Below are positions 1 to 11,229 of a stretch of DNA of 64,000 bases, piece by piece. The position numbers and the translations under genes were made by a program. The notes beneath the pieces were generated by a model. That model was not told the origin of the DNA and made no database searches. It worked only from the letters and a program-made list of their open reading frames with translations. This DNA comes from Knoxdaviesia capensis (Eukaryota > Ascomycota > Sordariomycetes > Microascales > Gondwanamycetaceae), in NCBI GenBank assembly GCA_001510575.1, contig LNGK01000008.1, positions 2,148,077-2,212,076 on the forward strand, given 5' to 3'. Numbering within the stretch: the stretch's first letter is position 1; each line of letters opens with the position of its first letter.

Positions 1-148
1 ACGTCTTCATATTCCATTCCAGCCATTCACTGTTATCTGTGCCTCTCTCCAACTCCGACTTCCGTCTCACATCCTCCGGCCCGACTCCGGACTTCCTGCC
101 GGTCCTTCGCCGTGATCGATCTCCTTCAACAACGCCCCTCCTGAGACT

Positions 149-265
149 GTTAGTTTACACCTTGTCGCGATGGATCTTTCTGAAATGGAAATTCTTCTTT
201 GTTGGAGAGTCATATGATCAATGGAAGAAAATCTAACATCTTGTCTTGTGGCTGAACTTCTGTAG
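149..265 (+). other. Possible 5'-UTR intron of SEC13
   Basis: The stretch begins with GTTAGT and ends with TTCTGTAG, and a TCTAAC branch-like sequence lies near position 234. It contains two short upstream ATG frames (near 170 and 214), which splicing would remove from the SEC13 leader. This rests only on splice-site-like sequence; an unspliced leader is equally possible. Confidence 0.25.
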
Positions 266-351
266 CTCGCTTCCTTCGATCCTCGTCCTCTCCCCACCGC
301 TCATTCCTTTCTTGCGCCCACCCTCTCCTTTTCACAACACAGCCAGTCAAA

Positions 352-1555
352 ATGGTGAGCGAACGACCCCCCAACAAGCCCGGGACAGTGATAGTGGCCG
401 CACGGGATTTCAGATGACGGGATATAACACTCAGCTGCGTCTATCCTGTTGGGTACAGGTAGTCGAAGTCGCCGGGTGCCCCTATGCCTCTCAAATTGCA
501 TCGCGCTCGCAACAAACACCCTGATCGGAACGTCCAATCCATACTAACTCCCACTCGACACTACAGGCAGCGCAAGTAATTTCAAATCCGGGTCACGATG
601 ACATGATCGTAAGACATCCCCTCCCCCATACCTCACCCTCCAGACCATCCGCAGTACACTTACAACTCCCTTCTCCCGACACCAGCACGACGCCGTCCTC
701 GACTACTACGGCCGCCGCCTAGCAACGTGCTCGAGCGACCGCACGATCAAGATCTTCGAGATCGAGGGCGACTCGCAGCGGCTGGTCGAGACGCTCAAGG
801 GCCACGAGGGCGCGGTGTGGTGCGTGTCGTGGGCGCACCCCAAGTACGGCAACATCCTGGCGTCGGCCGGCTACGACGGCAAGGTGTTTATCTGGCGCGA
901 GCAGAGCGGCCAGTGGCAGAAGATCTTCGACTTTGCGCTGCACAAGGCCTCGGTCAACATGGTGGCCTGGTCGCCGCACGAGAGCGGCTGCCTGCTCGCC
1001 TGCGCCTCGTCCGACGGCAACGTGTCCGTGCTCGAGTTCAAGGACAACTCCTTCGACCACAAGCTGTTCCACGCCCACGGCCTCGGCGCAAACTCCGTCT
1101 CGTGGGCCCCCGCCACCGTGCCCGGCAGCATTGTCAGCTCCACCCCGGCCGCCTCCGCCTCGTCCGCCCGCCGCTTCGCCACCGGCGGCTGCGACAACCA
1201 AGTGCGCCTGTGGGTGTTCGACCCCGCCTCGCAGTCGTACAAGCAGGAGCGCGACCCCCTCGCCGGCCACTCCGACTGGGTGCGCGACGTCGCCTGGTCG
1301 CCCACGGTCCTGCAGAAGTCGTACATCGCCTCCGCCTCCCAGGACAAGACCGTGCGCATCTGGACCGCCGATGCCGCGGCCGGCCCTGCCGGCACCTGGG
1401 CCTCCAAGGTGCTCTCGTTCGACTCCGCCGTGTGGCGCGTCAGCTGGTCGCTGAGCGGCAATATCCTGGCTGTCTCCGGCGCCGACAACAAGGTCACCCT
1501 GTGGAAGGAGAACTTGAGTGGCGAGTGGGAGTGCGTGAAGACGTTGGAGGAGTAA
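352..1555 (+). CDS. SEC13: SEC13, WD40 beta-propeller of COPII coat and nuclear pore
   Basis: SEC13 pairs with SEC31 in the outer COPII cage at ER exit sites and also belongs to the NUP84/Y nuclear-pore subcomplex and the SEA/GATOR complex. Three exons give 304 aa, close to the yeast and human lengths: 352-354 (the ATG alone), 567-608, and 686-1555. Intron 1 starts GTGAGC and has a perfect TACTAAC at 542-548, 18 nt before its acceptor. The spliced N-terminus reads MAAQVISNPGHDDMIHDAVL, followed by propeller blades with typical GH...W/D repeats such as LKGHEGAVWCVSWAHP, LAGHSDWVRDVAWSP and the VSGADNKVTLWKE end. The fungal N-terminal residues fit only if this start and both introns are used. 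Its 3' neighbour is convergent and unrelated. Confidence 0.96.
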
Positions 1556-2186
1556 ACTAACGGCCATAGCAGCAAAAAAAAGCAATAGTGAAAACGGTAC
1601 CTCGGAGGCCGGTGGGTGGTGTGGTGGTGTTTTCTATTCCTATTTTCCTTTCCTTCGTATCAATGCATTATTCTCTTTTTTTCTTCTTTTTTTTCTTGCT
1701 GGTTTCATGGTCATGTTCCTTTTAGAATACGAATTATCTCCGGTATTTCGTGACCCTCCCTCCTTGTTTTGTGGCGTCGTTGCGCTCAATCCTATCGAAG
1801 TAGATCCAACACTGTGGACCTACTAGTGGCAGTCAAATCTACCGGTCACAACTTAAATTGGGATACAGGTTACCAGCGTGTGCGTAAATATAAACTTAAA
1901 ACCTATCCCAACAAGACCCGACGGATATCATCCAACTGAACAACAAAAAAGGGGGTAGTCGAGTTTTCAAGCGGGTGTGTCCAAACCAGAAACATAAATC
2001 AAACAAACACAACAGGAAATTAATTCATACAGATCAGTGCCGTTGAAATCATAAAACAAAAGGGGTCCGTTTTTAGCACCCGCACATGGCCAGAGCGTGG
2101 ATCTGATCCGTGCTGGCGACATGTAGCTTCCTGACTTTCAACCAAACTTCCTCCTGGACACGTCCTCAAAACGAGAGGGCTACCCT
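1556..2186. other. Convergent intergenic region
   Basis: This 631-nt gap lies between the SEC13 stop and the stop of the minus-strand beta-propeller gene, so it should hold the 3' UTRs and poly(A) sites of both. It contains T-rich tracts near 1675-1700 and A-rich tracts near 1945-2060, consistent with 3' ends. No ORF or RNA gene is visible. Confidence 0.6.
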
Positions 2187-3839
2187 CTAAGACAGCATCA
2201 ACGAGATGAGCACAGCAGTGACGAGGGCAATGGCGTGGGCCGGACCGACACGGGGAGCAACGTTGTCGGCGGTCTCCGTGGGGGCGGCCGACGAGTCAGT
2301 CGAATCAGCGGCACCCGGGTCGGTGGTGTCAGCGTCGGTGTACTGGGAGGTGGCCGGGCGCTGCAGCACAAAGATCTCGCCGGTGCTGTCAGAGGTGACG
2401 AACAGACGCTCCTTGGTACCCCAGGCGAAGCTGACGGGGCGGAAGCAGCCATCGGGGCACTGGTCGAGGTCCTCGGTGAACATGATGTTGCGGGCGGCCT
2501 TCATGCTAGAGGACGGCTCGGTCGGCATGCCGTTGTTGAAAGCCACACTGATGATTCTGTAGCCGATGGGGTCCTCACGGTTCCCTATTGTTGAGATTGC
2601 GTTAGCGGGTCTTCATAAAATCCAGATTTTAAAAAAAGAAGAAGCAGTGAATGACAGAACCAGACTTACAGCTTCCGTGGAAAGAGATGATCAGCTCCTC
2701 GCCGTCCTCGGTGAAGATGAGGTCCAGAGGCGAAGAGTGGGCCTGGAAGGTCAGGCGCGGGGCGACGTAGTTGGTGCTGCAGGTGGTGTCGTTAAGGATG
2801 GAGGTCTCCGAAGTGGTGAACTGGTCGCCAGTGTTGAGCGAGCCCAGGTCAGGGAACGACTCAGTTCCCCAGATGGCGTAGCAGTTGGGGTAGCCGTAGT
2901 TCCCGCCCTGGTGCTCCATCGAGCCGTTCAGGAATCCGTGGAAGTTGAGTTCCTCGCCGGGGTTATCGTGGTGGATGTCGACACCGTTGCGGAAGAGCTC
3001 ATCGACCGAGGTCTCCGTGCTCCAGATACCGCCAGTGAGCGGCTCCTCACGGATGCCAACAGCGTTGCGGACACCCCAGCCCAGGACGGATCCATCGGTG
3101 AACGCAAAGGGGGATGAGTTGGCCCCACGGTTGGAGATGTCGAAGGCGCGGATCTGCGAGTGGCCGCTGTTGATATTCTCGGCCTCGGGGTCCTCGTTGG
3201 CGTTACCACCACGCGACACGACCAGGATACCAGGGGCATGCTTGGGGGCAATGATGGTACGGGTGGTCTGATCAGTGTTGGTCATGTTGGTGATCAGGTT
3301 AAGGCGGTTGGAGCCAACGGTGCCAGCAGACGCATCATAGTCCCAGGCGTAGAGATCGTTGGAGGTGGAGGCATAGACGGTCTTGCCGTCAACCGAGAGA
3401 GTGAGACCATGGTTGAGCTGTTGGGGAAGGCAGTGTTAGTGAGGTCGATGGACCAGGGATTTTTCTTTATATTATTCTGAAATACAAAAGATAGAAAAAC
3501 AAAACATAACAGCAAACGACAAACGACAAATGTGAAGCTTACATTGGCATCATCAACAACCACAGTCTTCTTAGCCACCGACAAGCAAGTGCCGCCTTCA
3601 TCCTTGAGAGTCAGGCGCACAATGCCAACGCCACGGTCGACAACCAGCAGGGCACCCTCGCTGTCAAAGACAATTCCACGAGGCCGGGTCAGGTTCGTGG
3701 CCAGCAATTGGTACGACCAACCAGCCGCGACGGCTGGGGGAGTGTAGGGCACCTGGAGGGAGTTGGAGCAGGACTCGGCCACAACCAGCGAGGCGGCAGT
3801 GGCAAGGCCGAGAACGGCGCGGAGGGATCGGCCGGCCAT
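2187..3839 (-). CDS. Secreted PQQ/sorbosone-dehydrogenase-type beta-propeller protein, probably GPI-anchored
   Basis: Three exons (3543-3839, 2670-3417, 2584-2187) encode 480 aa; the introns are 125 nt (phase 0) and 85 nt (phase 1). The protein starts MAGRSLRAVLGLATAASLVVA, a clear signal peptide. A six-bladed propeller region typical of glucose/L-sorbosone dehydrogenases follows, with blade-like segments NLTRPRGIVFDSEGALLVVD, LNHGLTLSVDGKTVYAS, GWGVRNAVGI and SPLDLIFTEDGEELIISFHG. Several N-glycosylation sequons are present (NLT, NMT, NSS, NGS, NDT). A Ser/Thr/Asp-rich linker and a hydrophobic C-terminal end (AHAIALVTAVLISLMLS) suggest GPI attachment. The family oxidises sugars or alcohols with PQQ, but whether this protein binds PQQ and what it oxidises cannot be told from sequence. 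It could be a CAZy AA12-like oxidoreductase or a non-catalytic relative. The start is the first ATG, placed directly before the signal peptide. Confidence 0.88.
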
Positions 3840-5559
3840 TTTTGGTGTAGAAGTTGGGCAAAGAAGCTAGGCAGAAGATGTCAAGACAAGACAAGATCAA
3901 TGAGAAGGCAAATCTGTGGCCTGGTCTCTACTGAATACCACCTGTTCAGACGGCAGCAATTTGGCACACAAAAATTCACGGAAGCTTGGGCGAGGGTCCT
4001 TCGATTGATAGGCATGTTCGGAGCGGGGGACGGTCGCATTCTTAAAGACAAATTTTGGGGGTACTAAAAGCGGAGTGGAAGATGCAGCCAGACAATTTTA
4101 CGGCCAGGAACGTGGGAAGCAGACGAGCCAGGTTGGGATTAGTATGTGTCCGATAGTTCAGGACTATAGTAGCATCTTAGCAGCATTGAAAGAAGTGGGA
4201 TGGGAACCCGGATACCGAGAGCGGGTTTCTGCAGTTGTAAAAAGTCTTAGGGCAACAAGGCCAAGTTGTGTATGTGTGTGTGGATTGGGCCAAATGCCTG
4301 CAGAAAGCAAGATGGGGCTTCAAGACCAAGTATTGACACCAAGACAGCGTAAGGTGGAGGGAAAATAAGAGAGGCTCGAACGTGGATACACCAGCTTCCT
4401 GAATAGGCGTCGTGTGGAAGAGACGGAATGAATGGGTTAATTGGGGCCATAGATACCTTTTGTCTTACACCACGGACTTGGCAGGAGATCACGGCCGTGA
4501 GATTCACACAAGTAGCCGGCACTGAAGGCATTCACACCCAACAAACATAATGAGATAGCTTGTGAAGAACTTCATCGAGCGTCACAACGTCGACTCTATG
4601 CAGATGGTGTCATCTGGCACCAAAGAACACGGAGGAGCAAGTGATCACCACCCCCGCCCACAATATCCGCGCGGCGATATCTAGACACTTGTCCGGTGTA
4701 GGAATCCCAAGCCAGTCAGAGTGGGAAAGAGGATCCACGAGCAGGAGTAATTAATGAGCACACACAAAACAACCAACAACTCAGAAGGAAAAAAAAGAAG
4801 AGGGGGAACATGCAGACACTTCTGCAAGCCACCACCAATGAAAACCCACCCCACTACCGTCTTGGCAAGGGTTATTTGGTATATATCATTCGATTTAGCA
4901 GCGAGTTTTCGGCGTTTTTATCACTTAAGACGAAAACTAAGTCATGGACAAGGAACAGGGGGAAGGGTCCAACAATTCCGTGCTTTCGGGGGCGTGCATG
5001 ATTTGTTTCTATTTGCGGCGGAGGCCAGAGAGGCCCTGGGACGGAACAGCGAAAGGCCGACTGTGGCCATGTGGGGTTGAAGGTTTGTTGGAGGGGAGAG
5101 AAAACGGCGAGAGATTAGATGGAAACAAAACCGGACCATAGGAAGGGATACAGTGAAGCTTGAGTATTCAGGATCAAGATTGAATTACTCAGGCTATGGG
5201 TGTGTCACGATCACAAGAGAGAGAAGATCACATATGTGAAGAGTGACTCTTTGGAGAGGTGAAAAGAAGAAGAAGTTCGAGAGAGCACGAAGTCACAGGA
5301 TTAATGCCCAAAAGTCTTCAGGTTCACTATGTTGTCGAATTGGCAGGCAGCGGTTTGGCAAGAGCTTCCCAAGTCGACATCGCAAGTGCCTGCCTTCTTC
5401 GGATATTTCTTTTTGGTGGGAAAGCCACGAAGAGGGTTTGTAAACCCTAAACGACGAGGAAGCTGTCAGTTCGTTCAAAACAGGCAGTTGGCATTGGGAG
5501 ACGATATCGTAGAAAAATAGCCTGCTTCTCATCCCAGCCACTCGAACTTCACGATAACT
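3840..5559. other. Upstream region of the beta-propeller gene; no gene seen
   Basis: This is upstream of the minus-strand gene that starts at 3839. It contains purine-rich and mixed sequence with only short open frames (under about 120 codons), none with recognisable motifs. No tRNA or repeat array was recognised. Confidence 0.5.
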
Positions 5560-6440
5560 CGTCCCCGATGACCGGAGAAATGGAGCATCAACCACAATCA
5601 AGCGATGAGTGAGAACCCTTCATCATCACTCACTCTTCCCCGCTCCGGATTCAGCGCTTTTTCCTTCATTCTCTCAGTATCTCACTTGCAGTCAAGTCAC
5701 TTGCTCGTTATTGGCCCACTAACAAGAAGAGCAGGAATAGCACCTCTCGGTTCTCATATCTGACAGGTCACCTACCGCCTCTTCACTTTTAGTTTATCCA
5801 TTTCTTTTCGACTAACACCGTCCAGATGTTCATGTTTCCTTTTTTCTCTCTCTCCGTTATTGGCAAGGTTCAACACCCAGTTTCTTTCTCTCTGCACTCT
5901 TCTCACCTTAGCTGGCCAGAAGATTCACTCGCTATCAAACAATACCCACCGAACCTCATTCACCAAGGTCTTGGTCTCTCCCCCACGCTACTTACTTTCA
6001 TCTCAACTGTCCTGCATCGTGTTGTTCTGATTTTCTCACCGCCTTGATCTCAAAAGTCTCTTTCCGTCCCTCACATCGTTCTTGTCTCTTTGCAAACACC
6101 AGCCCACACAACAACAAAACTCAGCTTCCGGCTCCGAGCCGGCATCCACATTTCCCAGTTATCGCCACGTTCCATTCTCTGCCGTGTCTCCTTCCCCTCC
6201 TTTTCCGCTTTTGTTGCTTTTTTTTTTTCCTGCAGCTCTTTCTCTTCGCTTGGCCATGTCGAATCCAGTATAACCCGTCTTCCCTCTCTATTCTTGTTGC
6301 TGCCTCCGCATTTCCAAGGAGCAATGACCACCTCCGCGCATCCAACGCAGCATCACATCCAACCACCCCTCAGACCAAGGGGTGACGAAAATCCGAAAAT
6401 GCCACCAAGTGTTCCCATTCTTCACTTCTCGGCCGTGTGA
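5560..6440 (+). other. Pyrimidine-rich leader-like region ending in a short ATG ORF
   Basis: The plus strand is strongly C/T-rich from about 5600 to 6300, as in promoters and 5' leaders of fungal genes. It ends at an ATG in good context (GGAGCAATGACC, ATG at 6324) that opens a 38-codon frame starting MTTSAHPTQHHIQPPLRPRG and stopping at 6440. Splice-like sites follow (a GTGACG donor inside the ORF and TTTTGCAG near 6540), which could lengthen it only to a short spliced peptide. No protein family is recognised. It may be the leader of a lost, truncated or very short gene, or of a non-coding transcript. Confidence 0.25.
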
Positions 6441-9266
6441 CCTGATGTGCTCTTGGTCTGGTACGTGCAGTATGCCCTGTTCCCTTTCCCCTCCCCGCGC
6501 AGATGCCGGCAGATTGTCACTACGACAATGCCATTTTGCAGGTTGGCCTGCTGGTTCTGGACCGGAAAAGTTCTTCTCGTTGTCGTTTTCTACTCAGTAA
6601 TTCTTTATCCGGGTGTTACCAATATTCACTCATATATATCACCCTCATGCGTAGCCTGGAGTCTGGGTGAATACCACCATGATTCAAAAGAACTTTCGGC
6701 GCTTCCTCCCTCCAAATCCAACTGGTGAATCATATACTCGTATGTGGTAAACAGTTTGATACAACATACAGCAAGGTGTAAATCATTCCCCGTGCAGTAG
6801 CAAACCTGAATCAGGCTTGATTTGTATAACGTCGCCCAGGGATGACGCCGTCATATTAGCAACAACGATGTAGGGCAATGCAATACAGGGAACCACAGCT
6901 ATATTCATTCCACCTAGGCCAGGCTCGTATATAGTTACACTACTTAACCTTCCTGCTTCCTGCTTCCTGCTTTCTGGTTTCCTCTCTTCTCCATCTTAGC
7001 ATAGACACCGCCAACATAGACAGACTCCATGGCCGCCGTAAGCAGTGCTGGCGGCCCCTCCCAATCCTTAGATGGCCAGTATCGGTCACCGTAAAACGAT
7101 AGTCGAGCCTTTCAAAGGCCCATTACGGAGATCCTATCTATAGCCGGCCATATCTGAAGTCCTTCTAGGGAGCCTTTTACACGCCACGTGCAGCGCCTGA
7201 TGCAACGTGGTTTGGCTGTAATCGCTGTCCAGCTAGATCAAAACCTCCCCGCTCACAGACACAGGCGATCAGGACTGCTGGAGGCATCTCACGGGCTGAT
7301 GTCGTGGTCCCTGCTGCTAGTGAGGTCATCTCATCCAACAACCGGGCGTGTTACCAAGGCTCGGCGACTGATAAGCCACCATACGAGCGGCCCGGTGAGC
7401 TCCTGCTAAGGTCGGCCATCTTCCGCTGGATAATTCGGGGTGATAACTCCTCTTCCTTTCTATATAGATTCCCATAAAATCCCTAGAAGATAGTTCGGTA
7501 TCCTCTAAATAACCTTCGAATATCTCACACTTGTGAGTCTATTTTTAAGAATAAAAACCCAAAAGGCTGCACAAAAGTGAGACAAAATCAGATTTCTTTT
7601 GACTACTGACCCATGCGCCGCCGACTTCGGAAATATGAGCTTCCCGTAGAATTCCGCAGTTTCCGTAACACGTCTGAATAGTACCACCCACCACCTTGGT
7701 GGGCTCCTGAGTCGTGCTTCTGATCCTCTCTACTCCTTCGCCCCACCCCTTAGATTTACATTGAGCACACCAGCGTGTCAATCCAGTCGGGGAGAGCAAG
7801 AGGAGGAATATGTAGTGGACGCCGGGTTCCCGAGTCCCAAGATATATTTCCGGCCACGGGTCCGTCAACGTGCTTGTTTGCATTCCATAACCCTACATAT
7901 AGAGACGGAAGGTGCGACAGGAGGGGTAGCTCCTTCCATTTTTCCAAGATAGTGCTATCCGATATAAGGTTCCCCCTTTCTCCCACTATTCGCGATCGCA
8001 AAACTAAGGACCATCCTGGGAGTATCGAGACCATGAAGTATCTTAAAAGGAGTAATGGTCACTGCGGAAGTTGATGAGGCGGTTTACGTGATGCACTGGT
8101 CGTGTAGCTCAGGCTCCTGTTCATCAACTCACCACTCGGCTATTGCTTGTCCGAAATGCGTACACATCGCAGGGCCTCATGAAGTATTCACAGATACCGA
8201 TGGACACATAGAGGGAAGGAACGACAAGGGTCCCTCCTTCCCTGGATCGGCGAGCGGTTAGTTAACCTGGGAAGGAGCTCTGGAACTGCACGTGTGTACA
8301 CTTGGTCCCTAGTTAACAGTCTGCCCCTCCTTTGGCCGATCTTCCGAAATATCAAAATAGCCCGAATGTCGGTGAGCTGAAAGCTTATGGCACGGAGCCG
8401 GTTTTCCGGACTAGCCGTGCAGGTGAAAGCATCTATATCAAGGTAGTAGGACAGCGTGGCTCTGCCTACAGGCAGTCAGGTTTAGCAAGGAGCTTAATGC
8501 AAGGACCAAAGTCTAGGAGGGAGAAAAATCCAAAACGAAGCTCAATTAAACGAACAAAAAAAAACCAGGAGTACCAAGAAACGAGGAGTATGAAAGAAGC
8601 TATCACATATATATAAAAACGGGTAAACGAACAAACAGGAAGAACTCGATCGACTTGCACAAGAAAGAAAGGGTGTTGGATTCCGCTTCTGCACAAAAAG
8701 AATAAGACACAACGAAAAGATATGCGCAACAACCGCCTGCCAAAGAAAAAAAAAAGAAGAAAACCACGAAGATGTCGAACCAACTAGAGAAGAAGCAATG
8801 GAAAGGGAATATGAAAGTGAGGTCAACGAATGGATAAAAATATCCCAAGGCCATGCGGAATATGCGTGCGTGGCTGGGGTATTCTGGGTGGGTTGCAAGG
8901 TAACAAAAAAAAAACCCAAGAAGCATGCGTTCAACCTGAGCCTGCATGATTTTTAACCAACTCGCCAGCACAAGAAGAAAGCAGTAATTGGAATGTGGGA
9001 TAGAGTGAAAGGGCCAGTAGTGGAAATTGGGGTAGGTGTATAAAAAAAAAAAAAAGTCTTATAGAGAGGGAAGAAAAAAAAAGCAGCTGGAGATGGATGA
9101 TTCATGATGGTGCCAATAGGAGAGGGGTGGAACTTGAAGACACACGTTGGAAAATGGAAAGAAGAGAAGCAGAAGGGACAATAGAGTGCGAGGGAAATAG
9201 AGAGACGGAGACAGAGGTAGAGGCTTCATGTCACTGGAAAAGATGATGTCAGGAACGACAATACTA
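6441..9266. other. Intergenic region without recognised gene
   Basis: No coding frame with recognisable content lies here. Small structures are visible: three tandem CTTCCTG units near 6953-6975, and a 9-bp perfect inverted repeat CTCCTTCCC (8234-8242) / GGGAAGGAG (8269-8277) inside a stretch where GTTAAC occurs twice. A-rich runs occur between 8480 and 9080. The part from about 6720 to 8470 differs in texture from its flanks and could be a decayed mobile element, but no terminal repeats or transposase remnants were found. Confidence 0.4.
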
Positions 9267-9383
9267 CTCATCCCAGAAATCATCCTCCGAGTCTTCCTTC
9301 TCCGAATGGCGGCGGGAGGACAGCTGGGACTCCGCCTCCGGCTCCGAAGACCCGTCGTCGTCTTCTCTCCACTGGGTGTCGCC

Positions 9384-11228
9384 CTACCGCACGCCAATAA
9401 CGCACATCTCCAGGGTCCACACCCGCCGGATCCACACCTTGAGCTTGCCCTCGACGCCCTCGACGCCCTCCAGCTCAACACCCTCCCACCAGCACCGCCG
9501 CGCCGGCTTGCGCCAGAACAGCAGCAGCTTCTGCGCCATGCCAACGTCGCTGTTGCCCATGGCGCCGCCACGGATGTCGCTCCGGAGCCGCGCCAGCGCA
9601 AGACTGCAAATCACCGCCTTGTTGGGCTCGCTCGCGCGGTGGCCCCATCGATCATCGTAGTTAAAGCCACTGTTATGGTAAAGGGGTTAGCTGTAGGTCT
9701 TCACGGGGGAAAAAAAAACAAGGCGAAAGAGAGAAAAGCTTACCCAGCTGTCAGCATCTCAATCAGGTGCGCTTCGGTAGTTCCAGGCTCGTCGCTGCGC
9801 TTAAGGCCCGAGAAGATACCGTCCTGCTGCAGAAGAGCACGCATGGCAGCACGCTTGACTTTAACCATCTCCAGCGCCTCGATCTCGGCATACGGCGGGA
9901 TGGCGTAGAAATCAAGGTCCTCGCGCAGGACAATAATGCCTGCACGCTTTCCCGGGTCGTCACGCGGCATCATCTGATCGACAGCTTGATTGTCAGATAG
10001 CTCGGCTGGTAGAGACTGAGCGACATTTCTGAAGAACACAAGCATGTATTCGAGCGAGGCCGGGTCATACTAGATTTGGTGGGATGGTAAGTTTATATCC
10101 ATGGTCAATGTCGATTGAAGGTGTTTGCTTACATCAACCTGGACGGCATCGGAGTCGGGGAAGCCGTTGTGGCCATCCGGGAAAAGCCCGTTGGGGAAGA
10201 GAGATAGCAAAACGAACTCCGGAAGCGTTAGGAGCTCATCGCGTGACAGCACAAAGCGAGTTCCTCTGTACCACGTGCAAGTTAATATCTTCAGCTAAGC
10301 ACACAGAATGATGTTTGAAATAGAACCACACACCTCAAGTCCATAGCAATCGTTTCATCGGCGCTGACATCTAGAGTAGGTTTGGTGCGGTTAGAAACGG
10401 GCGGTAAATCGATAGACAGCTTGAGGAAGAGCACAAACCTCCAAGCGGAACAACAGGGGGCCCGCCCTGTTGAACCTGAGTAATAATACTCGACGCACCA
10501 CCGGCGGCAGCCATTAGATATGTAAAGGAAAGGAGAGGACTGGAACCCTCTGAGTATGCGGGTGGCGGCTCGGAATCTTCGTCCTTCTTGGATGACTCGC
10601 CCTTGCTATCGGCGAGGAGAGCTTGCTTAGTATCAGCCGACGGGTCGGGTGTAGCGACGTCTGGGTTGAGAACGTAGGCAGGGGCAGCCGGGGGGGTCTG
10701 GGGAAACGAAGATGATCCGGCTTCAGATGCAACCTGCGATTCGGCAGAGCGTTGTCGTCTGTGTTGCGGAGCAAACGGGAGAAGAGGCGAGGAGGCGCGG
10801 AGCGGGCGGACGTCCTTTCCGACAGCGGATGCGGCGGTATGGACACGGGATAAGTTCGGGTGAGTGGGAACTAGGCCAACAACAGCAGCGGCAGCTGTCG
10901 AGTCGACGCGGGCGGAGAGTTCGGCACGAACGGCGGTGTTGGTGTCGTTGTTGTCGCTATCGATATCGACAGAGTCGGTATCTCCGTCTTCAAGTCCTCC
11001 GTAGATGGAAGAAAACGGCGGCGGGCAAGAAGCCGAAACTTCGGACGCGGGATATCCAGGCGGCGGAGACCTTCCTCGGTCCAGGGTGTCCAGTCCGTCG
11101 TCGTGGTCCTCGCGAATGAGGTCGATAGCTCGCCCCACAGGCGCGGGCTGTCCGTGCCTGTTTTCCTGCGACGAAGACAACTTGGCTGCTGGTGGAACGG
11201 CGGGCAATGGCGGCTGACGGGCAAGGCT
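9384..11228 (-). CDS. WHI2: WHI2-type BTB protein (general stress response / phosphatase activator)
   Basis: In yeast, Whi2 works with the plasma-membrane phosphatases Psr1/Psr2 in the general stress response and restrains TORC1 when amino acids are low. Exons here are 10439 upward (first exon), 10334-10370, 10133-10265, 9744-10069 and 9384-9669; all junctions keep frame. The BTB-like core includes MDLRGTRFVLSRDELLTLPE, FVLLSLFPNGLFPDGH and IIVLREDLDFYAIPP; the diagnostic C-terminus has QKLLLFWRKPARRCWW and ends VWTLEMCVIGVR, the same place where yeast Whi2 ends. The start is unresolved. The first in-frame ATG (10512-10514, MAAAGGASSIITQVQ) gives 285 aa. The same frame stays open to 11228 for about 238 further codons with coding-like Ser/Pro/Asp-rich text (for example RSPPPGYPASEVS) but no ATG. 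A longer form (about 523 aa plus an upstream exon) would be nearer to the 486 aa of yeast Whi2. Confidence 0.85.
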
Positions 11229-11229
11229 C

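Noticed and set aside
719..1585. Long minus-strand and alternative-frame ORFs over SEC13
   Set aside because: They are shadows of GC-rich SEC13 codons; the SEC13 frame carries the conserved WD40 protein.
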